Below, one piece after another: positions 46,252-58,781 of a DNA stretch of 64,000 nt. A program made the translations under genes and the position numbers. Origin of the DNA: Punctularia strigosozonata HHB-11173 SS5 (taxonomy: Eukaryota > Basidiomycota > Agaricomycetes > Corticiales > Punctulariaceae); NCBI RefSeq assembly GCF_000264995.1, contig NW_006767433.1, positions 675,655 to 739,654 of the forward strand. Direction: 5' to 3'. Under the pieces are notes generated by a model. It was not told the origin of the DNA. It did not search any database and saw only the letters and a program-made list of their open reading frames with translations. Each line of letters opens with the position of its first letter. Within the stretch, counting starts at the first letter, position 1.

Positions 46252-47974
46252 ATGTCAGACGCGTCGTAGGTGGTCTATGCAGATCTCACACACCTGAATG
46301 CGTACTCAATTTCTCGTTGGATTCAGCACGCCGAACTGTCCCTCCTCTGCCCATCCTTTACCTTTTACCTGCCAGGAAGAACGCCAGAGACTTCTTTCCG
46401 TGTTCTCTCCTGCACGCATACACCAATACACGCGGCTCGAGCGTGAGCCCGAACGGAATCGAATCGCCCTCTTGAATCTTCGCCTCGAGCATAACACCTC
46501 ATTACCAGTCAACCGCCTCCCACCCGAGATCTTGTCCTACATAATGGTCGAAGCTGAGAGCGTTGAGGATTTTCATGATTGGCCGGCCGGGTGGAATGTG
46601 TCGATACGGACTCCAGCCTGCGTCCAAGTCTGTGCGTTGTGGCGAGAAGTGGCACTGAATACTCCGAGGCTGTGGACCAATTTGGACCTGAGGTGCCCTA
46701 CTGCATTGGCCTTTTGCGGTCGTTCTTCGAACGCGCGTCTGCGGATCTCGTACACACCAAACTCCAGACCCCGGGCGACCGAAGCTTTCAACGAGCTTAT
46801 CCTCAAACAGTCACACCGCTTATCCGCGCTACGCGTCAAAGGAACCCAAAGTGTTCTCCATGAGACCCTGAAGCAGCTCCAGGAGAATACACCTGTCCTC
46901 GAAACACTCCATATCGTGCGGCCTGTGGAATACAAGGGATCGAAGTTGAAACGAGCCTTCGTCCAATGTCTGCACAAGCTCCACACGCCAAATTTGCGTA
47001 GGCTGTGCATGCACGGTATCAGTCATCATTCGCGATGGAGGTCCCCATGGCTCAGATCGCTCAACCTTAGGCGCCTGGAGATGAATTGCGCGCCATGGGG
47101 CGAACCGAACGCAAAACCTCCAATTTTGGACGATCTACTCGACACCCTCCAATCATTTCCCCTCCTTGAGCGTCTGTCAATCACTGACAGCCTCCCTGTG
47201 GCTATCCCTCCCCAAATACCCTCGGCCATGCCACTCCGAACGGTTCATCTACCAGCGCTTCGTGACGTTACCTGCCATGGCACCATCCCGGGATGCATCA
47301 CGCTTCTCAGGCACCTGCGTTTTCCTGGGCGTGTTCAACTGCGGGTCGACTGCACAGAAGGAGATATAGCACATTTGCCTCATCTCTGGCCCCTCGTCAA
47401 GCCGCATTGTGAGCTGTCTGATGTCAGCGTAGAGATTACGCCAGGCTCCGTTTACGCGTTCTTCGGTACGGCTGGCACCTATATGCTCTTTGAATGTTTC
47501 TTCACGGACGGAATGGACATCGTATTCGAAGAATTAGCATCCTCCTGCTTTCCGACGCCGGAGATCTCCAAGCTCACCTTGTGCGCGGACTTACCGGACC
47601 GATATCGTGTCTCACGAAACTTGATGCAGGCGGTACTCTCCAACTGCCAGAATGTTCGGCATCTCTCCCTGCGGTGTATGCAGATGACCGTCTCCGTCCT
47701 TGATGCGCTGCAATTCGAACACAAACAAGCAGGCCACGTCAAGCTCCTCCCAAAACTGACCCACCTTTCCATCCGCTTGGAGAGTCGTAACATCCGTCGA
47801 TGGTTCGGCCCATGTCGCGCGGAACTTGCACGGAGGCAGGCCGCATCTCCTCAAGAATGCGTACCCTTCCAAAGCCTCCACATAGATGGGCGAGAACACG
47901 TGAACGAGACGAAGATTCGTTGGCTGAAACGTCTGTTGCCGGCATCGCCCGACGCCTTGGTTGTACAGGACTGA
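46252..47974 (+). CDS. F-box/leucine-rich-repeat family protein
   Basis: The preferred start is ATGTCAGACGCGTC at 46252, a 4-5 codon exon followed by gtaggt, an intron to about 46337, then TPNCPSSAHPLPFTCQEERQ. The alternative ATG at 46298 lies inside this intron. The F-box-like part reads LRLEHNTSLPVNRLPPEILS, then TPACVQVCALWREVALNTPR. Leucine-rich segments follow (TPNLRRLCMHGISHH, LRSLNLRRLEMNCAPWG, SFPLLERLSITDSLPVA, NCQNVRHLSLRCMQMTV), ending RWLKRLLPASPDALVVQD at 47974. The domain order fits an SCF ubiquitin-ligase adaptor. It is the closest intact relative of the truncated copy at 36560-37308, sharing the tiny first exon and LLSVFSP.R motif. The MITE at 45389-46086 sits in its upstream region and may separate it from original promoter sequence. 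Confidence 0.75.
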
Positions 47975-48209
47975 GTACGTGCACGTTGCTGTACGTATGA
48001 TGATAGGCCAATGACAGGTTTCAAAAATGTCGCACAAGCATCGTATGCGTGCTGCCGAAGCTCTCAGAGCCGTGGTGGACATAGCAGGCGCATTTATCCC
48101 TGATGTCGTGTTTCTTCGATATAACTACTTAAGTTTAATCAGTGCCGGTCAAAGACTCTATCCTGTATACTATCCCATACCTACTACTAGCAGTACCGTT
48201 TTCGCGCCC

Positions 48210-48340
48210 ATAGGTAAGTGGTCGCGAGCAGCACCTTGTATTCGGTCGCTGGGAATCGATCAGGACCGCTCCACGGCCTTGCCATGTCAGACGCTCAGTG
48301 AATATTCACATTTCAACGTCGTTGCAGCGGTTTGAGCTTA
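48210..48340 (+). pseudogene. 5' fragment (promoter and first exon) of an F-box family gene
   Basis: The sequence ttgccatgtcagacgctcag at 48279 is identical to the start region of the truncated copy (37308 on the minus strand), including ATG, TCAGACGC and the following gtga splice-donor position. Upstream 60-70 bp also align loosely (gtcgc...gggtcgatcgggg-like). No F-box body follows, so only a 5' end remains, between the complete F-box gene and DOT1. Confidence 0.6.
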
Positions 48341-48869
48341 TCTGAGTGCTGGCGTGGCCGAGGACGCATGGGCTCAGGATCAGCCGATGTGGTCAGCACT
48401 CCGGAGTAAAATATACATTGCTGTGGTGCCGAAGCATAGTCTCCCCTAGTTTGGCTCTGACAGGCTGTGTGGGCGAGAGCGCAAAGAAGCGGTCGATAAG
48501 ACGGAGTAAGCGCGCATATATTCACCAGCTCGACCACGACTCAGGGCAGCCAGCGCGTCCGAAGACATGCGAACGTCGCGGACCACCGTGACGGAGGGCG
48601 TCGCGGATCGACGTCGACTCTCATGGCCCTGCTTGCTCTTGGGTCTTGCCAGCTTCCGTCGGTCTCTGCGCTTGTCTTCCATGCCTCCCGAGCGGCCGAC
48701 CACGTCTCCAGAGCCTCTCCTCGAGACCGGGGTATCTCGCACCGGGGCCGCCGGGAACGCCGGAGCCGTCGACCATGGCGAAGAACAAGGCGGGGTGGCG
48801 CCTGATTCACAATCGCCGCAACGAACGTCACCGCTTTCAACCTCTGCCCCCGCCACTCTCCCGCACACG

Positions 48870-51091
48870 ATGCTCGCGACGACGGCAACCGTCCGTCCTT
48901 CGTCGTCCGACCTCAGTTTCTTCTCCAAGCCCAAGTTCGCCAAGGCCGTCGCGTCCACCTCGACCTCCACCGTGGTCACGCGCGTCGTCCCCGTTCAGCG
49001 ACCGAAGCCGCCAAAGGGTCACCCCCATGCTCATTCCCCGGCCTCGCGCGGCTCCTCCGTGTCCTCCCTCTCCTCCCTCTCGTCATCCGAGAGCGATGCC
49101 TCGCGCGCCCGGTCGGCTGGCCCTGCCGTCACCAAGAAGCGCAAATTGCTCGAGCACGAGCCCGAGCTCGAACGCGTCGAGCCTTCCGCGACCAAGCCGA
49201 AGAAACCGCGCCAGATAAAGGAGGGCACACGATTAGGACGTCCACCCAAAGCTCTGAAGAGTATCCCCCGACCCCCTTCGCCTGGACGGATCTACAGGAG
49301 CGACCGGTCGCGCTCCACATCTACTTTCCCGGTGGTCGAAGCTCCTATACCGCGACGATGTTGGATAGAGGAAAGCGGGGAGATGGGACAAGAGCTTCTC
49401 AGTTCCGCCAAGGCAGTCAGAGGGCTCATGAAGTCGTATAAAGCATGTACGTCCTCGACATCGTCCTCCGAAAAATTGCGAGACTCACGGTTGATCGCGC
49501 CGCAGACTTTCACCCGGATCCTAAGAACCCTAAGAGGTTCGAGCCGGATCCGGATAATCCACCTATGGTGACGCTGGAGATGCCGAACAACGGTGCAGTA
49601 GAAGAGTGGGTACACCCCCCCTACCTAAGATGGATTCGTCTCAGTGGCTTTTCTCCAGATTCCTACTTCTCCAACCTAAAGATCCAGATCACTATAATCC
49701 GATTTTCGACCTCCGTAAAACGCTCGAGACCATCATAGAATGTACGTATGTCTCCCAGATGACCGTCGGGGGCATAGCGCTAAACAAGCATATTCTTCTT
49801 TAGCCTACTTAACACCAGCCCAGCAATCATTATTTGGGACCTTACACGACAGCCTCTCTCGCCCAAATACAGATCCTGACGATGACGATATACCTGTCCC
49901 TGGCTTGTCGCGATCTCCATCACCAGCCTCAAATGCCACGCCATCCCGCTCCTCCCCACCACATTCCCGCGTGTCGTCCAGCTCCTCACTCTCCTCACTC
50001 ACATCCATCTCTTCAACCTCCTCATCGCTTTCCTCACTCAGCTCCATATCCGTCACGTCCTCCGCTTTCGAAGCCGATCCCAACGTCGATTATCTAGCTA
50101 AGTTGCGGCACGCGCAAAACACCAAGGACGGCGCGACGTACGTGGCCACCCTGCGAGACATCAACCGCATCCTGCGCTCGTTCAAATACCCGCGCCCACC
50201 ACCCGACTACGACATCTTCGACGACTTGCCGACGAACATCTTCATGGATTCCGTCAAGTCCTGGACGCCCAGCGGGCTCCCGAAGCCGGTCGCGCTGCGC
50301 ATCATCGAGGAGACGTACCAGCGCGCGGTCGGCCCCCAGATCCCGTCGCTCAGGAAGTACGAAGCGTTCAGCAGCCACGTCTACGGCGAGCTCATGCCCA
50401 GCTTCATCTCGGACATCGTCGCCGCGACGCACCTCGGCCCGGACAGCCTCTTCGTCGACCTCGGCGCCGGCGTCGGCAACGTCGTGCTCCAGGCGGCGCT
50501 CCAGACGGGCTGCCGCGCGTACGGCATCGAGATCATGCCCGCGCCGGCGCGCATCGCGCGCGCGCAGCTGGAGCAGTTCAGGCTGCGGTGCAAGATGTGG
50601 GGCGTGAGCGCGGGCGAGGTGGAGATGGAGGAGGGAGATATGCTCAAGAGCGCGCGGGTGAGCGAGCTGTTGAGCCAGGCGGACGTGGTGCTGGTGAACA
50701 ATAAGGTGTTCGCCGAGGAACGTGAGTGGACCCTTATTGTGGCCGATCCTCCCCCGGTTTCCTGACGGTGTTTCTAATTTTTTTTCCTTTTTCCTTTTGA
50801 AAAGTGAACGAGGCGCTGCGGCCGAAGTTCTTGGACCTGAAGGAAGGCGCCATCCTCGTCTCCTTGAAGCCGTTCGTCTCGTCCCTCAACGCGCGCCTGA
50901 CGGAACGCAACGTGGACGACATCTCGACCATCTTTGACGTCACCGAGCGCCCGTACCACTCTGGCAGCGTGAGCTGGGGGAGCGGCGGTGGCAGCTACTA
51001 CCTGCATAGGGTCGACCGCGCGGGGTACGCCAGCATCCGAGAGCGCTTCGAAAAGTCGCGGAGCGCGAGGAGCAGTCGCAGCAGGCGATGA
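48870..51091 (+). CDS. DOT1: DOT1 histone H3 lysine-79 methyltransferase
   Basis: Uses S-adenosylmethionine to methylate H3K79 in the nucleosome core. From the preferred ATG at 48870 (MLATTATVRPSSSDLSFFSK) five exons join in frame with introns 49447-49505, 49606-49658, 49742-49803 and 50722-50804, giving 654 residues. The N-terminal 200 residues are disordered and basic (KPKKPRQIKEGTRLGRPPKA), likely for DNA/nucleosome binding. The catalytic fold has LLLQPKDPDHYNPIFDLRKT, then YLTPAQQSLFGTLHDS, SHVYGELMPSFISDIVAATH, the SAM-binding loop SLFVDLGAGVGNVVLQAALQ (about 50447-50506), YGIEIMPAPA and VVLVNNKVFAEELNEALRPK across the last intron. An Arg/Ser tail closes it at TGA 51089-51091. The frame is open upstream to ATG 48567, so a longer N-terminus is possible. 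Confidence 0.9.
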
Positions 51092-51641
51092 GAGCGTTTG
51101 TCGTCCAGCGCTATGGGGGCTTTTGAGGATGTGGTGGTCGTCGTGTTCTGGTATCCTCGATTCACGCTTGAGGGACTCGCTTTAGAGGCACTCACACTCG
51201 ATACCCATCATCATCTCTATTCATTAACATATCATGACGGTCCCGCGCACGCATTCTGCTGTCGATGTGCATGCTTCAACAGGATTATTTCATCCTCTAT
51301 TCACTTCTCTCATATCTTTATCCTTGCTTAACTGTAACCGCTCTGTCGTTGCTCTGTCGCCTCGCCGATTGGCTCCCCAGTTGCAGCCCATATCTCTTCT
51401 GTTTTCTGTGTTCATATCTGTGTCCGCTTATCTACCAGCGTTGCCCCTTTACACGTTGGGGTGCATAATTTCCTCGGTGTCTCCCGCAGTAGTAGTAGTA
51501 GCCCAAGCAGTAGCAAAGCGTTTCATCCATCACTTGCTGTTGTCTCCTCTCGATCGTCGTGTTGCTGGGCAAATATCCGTACACACAAGCAAGCAAGCGA
51601 AATACGGCTCAACCCAAGAAGTGCTCGCTCATGCACAGCGT
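51092..51641. other. Convergent intergenic region between DOT1 and ARP5
   Basis: 550 bp between two converging stop codons. It is T/C-rich with no supported gene, and presumably holds both 3' UTRs, which may overlap. Confidence 0.45.
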
Positions 51642-54485
51642 TCAGTAGTTTCCTCCCCACCATCTCTTCACTCTCTCTCCTCCCCACTCCTCGTACTCCG
51701 CCCTGGTGACGCCGACGGTCTTGAACTCGTCCGTCTTTGCGTACGCGGCCATGCCCTTCCACGCGTCCAGCGCCGGGTCGGCCGCGCGCACGATCTCAAG
51801 TGGCATCTCGGGCGGGAGGATCGGCCGGAGAGAGGCGTGGAGGCGGGGAACCAAACCCGGGAGCTGGGACGGCGATCCGGTAACGAACACGTTCTGACGG
51901 GGGAGGGGTGTCAGTCGGCACTGGAGCGCCGCAGAATTTGGCATCTAGATTAGGTACCTTGACGAGCCGGCCTTTCTCGGCCTCGGAGAACCGCGAGAGC
52001 ACGTTCTGCAGAACTTCGCCCAGCCCTGCCGAGTCTACGCCTGCCATGCTTGGGGAGAACCATGCCTCGGGAACACGCCATCGCTCCGTGTTGAGGTGTA
52101 TCCGGTACTTCCCTGCAGCGCGAGCTTTAGTCTTACGTCTCTTTGGGCGAGACGGGAAACATACCGATGAGATCTCCCTCTTCATAAACAGGCTTGAACG
52201 CGGTGATAAGCGCGGACCGGCGGTTGGTAATCGAGGCGAGGGTATCTTCTACGGTGAAGAGTGGATCATGCTCGAGCAGCTTTGCCTCGACTTCTTGCAG
52301 CCGAATGAGATCGTCTTCCTCGTCCGACGACTCAACTTCGGCATTCTGCAGGGATCGTTGATCACTAGAAATAGTCAGGTTATTCCAAGACCACGCACAA
52401 TCTTTCGATAAATCGCCCAATCCGCATCGTCGGCGCCGAATGTGTCCTCTGATGCATTGCATCAACTGCAGATCGGGTAGCAGGCGGAAGGCGATCTCAC
52501 CTCCGCCGACTTTGCGCTTCTTCCTGCCAACCTTCTCTTCTGCGGCAAGATTCGCGATGCTCTTCATCCTCGCTTGCGCCGCTGCACTCTTCCTGTCGGT
52601 GAGCTCGAGCCTTCTCCTCGCACGGCCCTTCATCTTCGTCACAATCGCCTGTAGTGCAGGTCAGCCAGCACGGAGTGCACGGTTGAATATGGTAGAGACG
52701 AACGGCGTGGTCTCGCTTCAGTTTATCGGCCCAACCCGTCAGGTCTCTTTCGCGCTCGTCCCGCTCCCGCTGCTCATCGGCCAGGCGCTCCTCCCGCTCG
52801 CGTTCCTTCTCTCGCTTTGCCCGTTGGCGGGCGTCGTACCCTGCCTTCATGAGTTTCTGTTTTCTCTTCTCCTTGATCTGGTCTTCGTCGAGCTGAGAAT
52901 GCCTTAGTTTGTGCGAACATACAGTCAACATGAAGCAATCCCTACCTCGGCATCAGGTACGTCCACTAATGGGAACGACGGTATTTCTTCCTCCATCTCC
53001 TCGCCATTCTCGGCAGTCACCTCCTTCTTTCGGCTTCGCTTCAGATCCCCCTCGAGCTTCTTGATCGTCTGTTCAAAGTGGGCGTCGTCATCGAAGCCTT
53101 CGGCTGACAAGGTGTTCTGATGCAGGTCAGGTTGAGTAGATAGCGAGAAGCATCGGTGCCCGCCTACCTGCCAATCTTTCTTGCTTTCCTGCGCACGACG
53201 TTCACGCAGGTTTAGCAAATTCTGCAGGTCGGCTTCTTTTTGCACCAACTACGTAGAATTCGGTCATGCATACGAGAACGGGACAAACTCTGGTGAGCAC
53301 TGACCTTCTCCAAACGCGTTTTCGCAGCAATCTCCTGCAGTTTCTTGCCCTGTTCTCGGCGCCGCTCCGCGATCCTTGCGAGCTCTTCCTCAGACTTCTC
53401 CTCCTGTACGGCCACCGTGAAAGGAAACTGGATGACGCGTTCCACCATCGGAGAGCGAAGCTTCAATGGATCCTTGAGGGTGCGGAGAAGCGCCGGATAG
53501 TCTGTCGAGAATTCGCAGAATTCACGAAGCATCCACTATGAGACACGCTGTGAGCGATGGGTAACAGGGGAAGCGATGGCGTGACGACGTACATTGGCCT
53601 GAGACGAGGTGAGACGGGTGGGGAAGGTGGGGTATTTGAGTTGCAAGAGCTTGAGCAAGTAATCCGTGGCTTGACTCGCTCCCCAGGGAATTCTGTAGCC
53701 ACAGGACCTCTCGTCAGCGTCAGTAAAGCTTGGGAACATCCCTACTTGCCTTTGAGCATGGCTGAGGATCCCTTTACCTTGAAGGATGGGAATGACACTG
53801 GTACTTGCTGTGTTGAATGAAACAGCAATGCCATCGGCCCGGAAAGGGGTGGGCGGGGATGGAATATTGTTCTTGTAAAAGGACATCATTGCGTCCACAC
53901 AGTATGCGAGAGACGGAACGGAATAGAGCTCGAACATGAGTTCGGACGTCACTACATGATATTCAGCATCATGTTCACGGGTGAGGCAGGATGGACGTAC
54001 ATGCCCTTGAATGCAACGGAGAGCACAAGCGCTCCGTCATCAACACGGGATGGGCGATGGTGTCGGCATCGATACCAAGGTGGATGAACGCATGGTCCAA
54101 TGCATTCTCCTACTTCTCCGTAGATGTCTTCGGAGTGAGAACGCGACAAACGTTCATGAGATATAGGTGGACTCACCAATGCGTCGAAGTTAAGCAATAC
54201 GTCCCCCTCCCAAGGCGTTTTCGCCTGGGCTTTCGCTGTGCTCTCCACCTCCACCGCGTCACCGAACAGGAGCACCGGCCTGTTGAACTTGCGCTCTTTG
54301 TACTTTGCCACCACATTCGGTCCGCTAAACGGGGTTTCCGCGGTGCAGAAGCCGTAGCGCAGAGTCGTCGAGCCGTTGTCGATGACTAGTGGTGTTCCCT
54401 TCCCTCGATATTCGTCGTATGACTGAGGAGTTATGGGTACTGGCGCCGGCGCCGTTGGTGGTGTATACACGTCTCCGGCTTCCAT
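51642..54485 (-). CDS. ARP5: Actin-related protein 5 (INO80 chromatin-remodelling subunit)
   Basis: ARP5 is a nuclear actin-related protein that, with Ies6, couples INO80 ATPase activity to nucleosome sliding. Starts MEAGDVYTPPTAPAPVPITP at 54485. Actin-fold parts: GTPLVIDNGSTTLRYGFCTA (phosphate loop 1), FIHLGIDADTIAHPVLMTER, then TSELMFELYSVPSLAYCVDA and GYRIPWGASQATDYLLKLLQ. A long charged coiled-coil insertion characteristic of ARP5 follows (EELARIAERRREQGKKLQEI, LVQKEADLQNLLNLRERRAQ, REKEREREERLADEQRERDE). The C-terminal actin lobe includes FGADDADWAIYRKI (about 52395-52438), RIHLNTERWRVPEAWFSPSM, GLGEVLQNVLSR and NVFVTGSPSQLPGLVPRLHA, ending EYEEWGGERVKRWWGGNY at stop 51642. It has about ten short introns; some mid-gene joints near 52640-52690 are approximate. 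Confidence 0.9.
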
Positions 54486-55030
54486 CGTCGAGTATAGTTC
54501 CCGTCAAAGAGCAATCCCAGAAGGTCAAGCCAAAGTCTTGGGAACCGCGAAATGAGACCAGGACCTTTTGTAGTGAACGATGTCCTTGAACCCCGTGAAC
54601 TCTTGCGGTTCTCGCTCTCAAATTAGCGCTGCCGGTATGTGGACTGCACGTTACATCAAACGACCACGTTCAAGACCGGTATAGTACTGCTTTCCACATC
54701 ACCCATCGTTCAACAAGCTATGTAGTTCTGCGCATCATGTCGACCGGCCACCGCGTCCCCCAGTTAGACCCAAGGTTTCTTTCCCAGCCTAACCTGCTCG
54801 CCACTGATGGAGAGTGTCACTGTACCTGCAATGAGTCTCCTTCGGCTTGCCGTCTCTAGATCGTCCCAAGCATCTGATTGGTGATTGAATGTCACCTCGG
54901 CGGTACATAATGCCGATTAAGTGAGTCATCAGTTCGTGGAGACTACTAAAAAGCTCGGCGAAGCGCACGACAATTCGACGATCTCTTTCTTCGGCAGTTG
55001 TCGCCTTCTATCAAATCTGCTTCGTCAGTC
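54486..55030. other. Divergent intergenic region between ARP5 and the TPR-CHAT gene
   Basis: 545 bp without a supported gene. It should hold promoters for ARP5 (minus) and the TPR-CHAT gene (plus). No motif is assigned. Confidence 0.4.
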
Positions 55031-55082
55031 ATGTCTTTTGAAGAAGACCAAACCTCGGACTTGAAAGGTGGATACATCTAGC

Positions 55083-58000
55083 GCCATGCATGTATCAAGC
55101 TCATCAACTGGTGTAACAGTTCTCTGGGATCACGCAGTTCTCCTGCACGATCAATACGAAACCTCGAGCGATTTGGCTCGCCTAGAGACTGCCATAGCTG
55201 AATACCGTTTGATAGCGGCAGCGCACAATACGGTGGGTTTCAAAGAGTACTGGTCGCTATCGAAAATGCTCACACATACTCATAAACCTGATAGGGTGAT
55301 GCCACGAGCATGCCATCGTGTCGTCTTGTCTTGTCTGCCTTGAGCCGTGCGCTGATACGTCACTACGAGCGTCTCGGAAATGGCGAGGACATCACGGAGG
55401 CGGTGTCTCTCCTGCAAGAAACGCTTCCGTTGACGAAATCGGATACTGAGAGAGCAGACATGCTGATGGACCTGGCGATAGCTTTGCGCGTGGAGTCCGA
55501 TCTCCCGAACAAAGAATCCGGCCTCGACGAGGCCGTGGCTGTCGGGCGCGAGGCTCTGCTTCTCAGTGTTTCTGACACCCAGCAGCGTGCCAGCGCCCTG
55601 ATTACCCTCTCACGGGTCGTCGGATCCCTATATCTTCGACGCAGCTCCGAGGAGTATCTGGATGAATGCTTGTCCCTGGCCAACGAAGGTCTGCAAATTG
55701 CTGCAGATGACCATCCTCTGCGAGCGCTGGCGTACTACTCGCTCTCTGTGGGCATTTTCTGCAAGGTGGAGAATTCAGGCGTGATTGCGGATCTCGATAA
55801 AGGAGAGGAAGCAGCGAAACGCTCGCTGGATCTACGACCGCCCGGGCATCCGGACCGCCACATGAGCTTTCATGCGTTGAGTATCATTGCAGATCTCAGG
55901 TTCCATATGACTGGGGATCTGATTGATTTGGACAAAGCCGTTAGCTTTGCAAAGGAAGTCGTCGCTCTGCGTCCTGTGGGCCATCCCGCGCGTGCAGCGA
56001 TACTTACGAACCTTGCTGGACAGGCATTGTCGCGCTGGCAACGCTCGGATGACGTTGCCGACTTGGAGTCCGCCTTGAAATATGGCCGGGATGCGGTCGC
56101 TCTACAGCCCGAAATCAATACGTCTCGCTCCGTCGCTTTGAATAATTTGGCCGAGGTCCTACGATTGCGCTATCGGCGACTAGGAAATGCTCATCTCGAT
56201 GATCTCGACGAGTCCATCCTCCTGCTAAGAGAAGTGAGTTTTGGAATGAGTACACGCTGATGGGATTGGCATTGGCATTGACAAAGTTTCAACGCAGGCT
56301 AGCTCCATGGTCAACCCAGGTCATTGGTCCTGGACCGGATCACTCAACAATCTCAGCGCCGCCCTGAAGGACCGCTACGAGCAAAGGGGGGACCCTGCTG
56401 ATCTCGAAGAGATGGTGAAGCTGGCGCGGGACTCCGTGACGCACGCGGAACCAGGCGAACATCTGCGCGGGGATAACATTTACAACTTGGCTGATGCGCT
56501 TCGTCTCCGATTCGAGCGCTTTGAGAATGTGGAGGATCTAAACGAGGCGATCGAACTGCTCCGGTCAATTCAGCGACCCGTCGACCATCCTACTCGTGCC
56601 AACGACCTTGTATTTCTCGGCGGAAGCTTGTTCAGTCGATATCAAAAGCAACATGAACGCGCAGATCTGGATCAAGCTATTGCCGTGCTCCAACAAGCAA
56701 TGAGCTCCTGCGAGCGGAAAGACATCCTTGTGTATGCGCTACGCTGGCTTGCACAGGCTCAGGCAACGCGAGCGATACACTTCCCCAGCCCTGACGGTGT
56801 AGAGGTTGCGAGGGCTGTGTTCGATCGCGCCCTCCAGCACCATCCTACGGGTCATAGCGAACGTATGGAGTGCTTGTTCGCCCGTGCGGAGTTCGAAGTG
56901 CAGCTGGAGAATGACGACTCTCGTCTGCTAGCGCTGAACCTGGCGTACGAAGCGATCAACGACAACAACGCGCACCCGCAGCAGAGGCTCACACGAGCAT
57001 TCCAGCTCTTCGAACGCCTGAGAGAACCAACGTTGGCTAGTTTGCGCAGCGACTCCGATCTTTCATCCCGAGTGATCGATATCTACGGCGCCGCCGTCGA
57101 GATGTTGCCTAAAGTCGCCTACTTCGGTATGGGAATCGACTCCCGCCTTCGAGCGCTCGGTCGCGCAGGAGCGATGTGTCCGGACGTCGTGGCTTATGCA
57201 GGTCCATGCTCTCGCATGAATAGGGCCCTAGAGATTCTCGAAGCAAGTCGGACAGTATTCTGGACGCAAGCTCTGCGACTCCGCACCTCCTTCGACAACT
57301 TACCCATAGACATCCGGGAAGAGTTATCATCGCTGTCTCGACAGCTTGAGAGGGGGAGTTTTATAACATCCACGGGGAGTAGTGCACTCAGTCGACCATT
57401 ACTGGACGAACACGAACAAGTCCAACGCAGGAAAGACACCGAGCGGCTGAACAGCCTGATGGAACAAACACGATGCACGCCTGGCTTCGAGCGATGTCTA
57501 CTGCACGATGAATTTTCGACGCTTGCAGAGGCCGCCTCGCAAGGTCCCATTGTCGTCCTTGTTTCCAGCCCCCTCTCCTGTGACGCAATCGTCTTACCGA
57601 ATCCAGGAAGCATCCTTCGCGTGGCCTTGCCTTCAGTGACTGAAGGGTGGCTCCAACAATCTAGCATTGCCTGGCGGACTAGTACCGCCAGAGCGCGAGG
57701 TCAACTACGTGATGATAGGTTGTTGTTGATGAAGCGACCTGTAACATGCGGCTCCAGAGAAAAGCTGATCAAGGTGGAAAATGCAATCCTCGCAGAACTC
57801 TGGGTCAGGGTCGTGGAGCCAATCATTCGAGAACTTAAATTACGGGTGCGTTGGCCAGTTGTTAGGATGTAGAAAGTTCGTTACTTACGGGAATGCTGCT
57901 TTGAAATAGAAAGCAACAGGTCGCGACCGACCACGATTGTGGTGGTGCTGCAGCGGCGCGTTCTCGTTTCTTCCGGTGCATGCTGCGACCACACAGAGCG

Positions 58001-58781
58001 AATCTTGCTTCGACTACGTGGTCTCGTCCTATGTTCCGAGCTTGGGGACATTACTGACCACCCGCAGGACGGCGGAACCCTTGCTCCCCAACGAAGCAAG
58101 GGTTCTCCTCGCTGCAGAGCCCTCTCCTCTAGAAGCACAGATGGTTACTCTCCCTCATGCAGCGGAAGAGATCGAGAGAGTTATCTCGATTCTGCCATGT
58201 GGTACTTCTGCAGTCCTGCCGTCACCGACCGAGGGTACCGCGGCGACTCAACGAGGAGGTACGACGGTCCAGGAACTCCTGGACAGCCTACCGGACGCAA
58301 ATATCCTCCACCTCGCCTGTCATGGCTCGCAACGCCAAGGAAATCCCCTGGAGAGCGCATTTCATCTGCGCGACGGCTCGCTCAGTATTGCTCAGATTAT
58401 GCAGGTACCTTTACCCCGGGCGTTTCTGGCATTCTTGAGCGCATGCGAGACCGCCAAGGGAGACACCATGTATGCGGAACAGGGGATACATCTCGGAGCT
58501 GCGATGTTGTTCGCGGGATTCAAGTCGGTGGTCGGCACCATGTGGTATGGCTCCTTGCTTCCAGCGACAGTAGGGTCTGTCTCATACCTTCATACAGGAG
58601 TATGGATGATGTCGACGGTCCGATCGTCGCCGAAACGGTCTACAAACATTTGTTCGCAAGCAAATCTGAGCACCTGGATCCAAATGTCATACCGTATTCG
58701 CTGGATGCGGCCATAGGGACGTTACGAGAGGAGGGTGCTCCACCGCACCGATGGGCTACGTACGTCCATCTAGGCATGTAA
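55083..58781 (+). CDS. TPR-CHAT protein (tetratricopeptide repeats plus caspase-like CHAT domain)
   Basis: Large protein with a TPR-like solenoid followed by a C-terminal CHAT protease-type domain. The repeat region (about 55300-56900) has units such as LDEAVAVGREALLLSVSDTQ, LDKAVSFAKEVVALRPVGHP and LESALKYGRDAVALQPEINT, with an intron at about 56235-56298. After the intron near 57847-57919 the CHAT domain has LWWCCSGAFSFLPVHAATTQ and ANILHLACHGSQRQGNPLES, with candidate His 58321-58323, then RAFLAFLSACETAKGDTMYA, with candidate Cys 58444-58446. Next is LGAAMLFAGFKSVVGTMW, joined by an intron (about 58549-58602) to SMDDVDGPIVAETVYKHLFA, ending RWATYVHLGM at TAA 58779-58781. Both dyad residues are present, so proteolysis is plausible. 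Fungal substrates are not known. The first exon is unresolved: ATG 55083 is used, ATG 55031 is an alternative, and the joint near 55290-55350 is uncertain. Confidence 0.75.
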
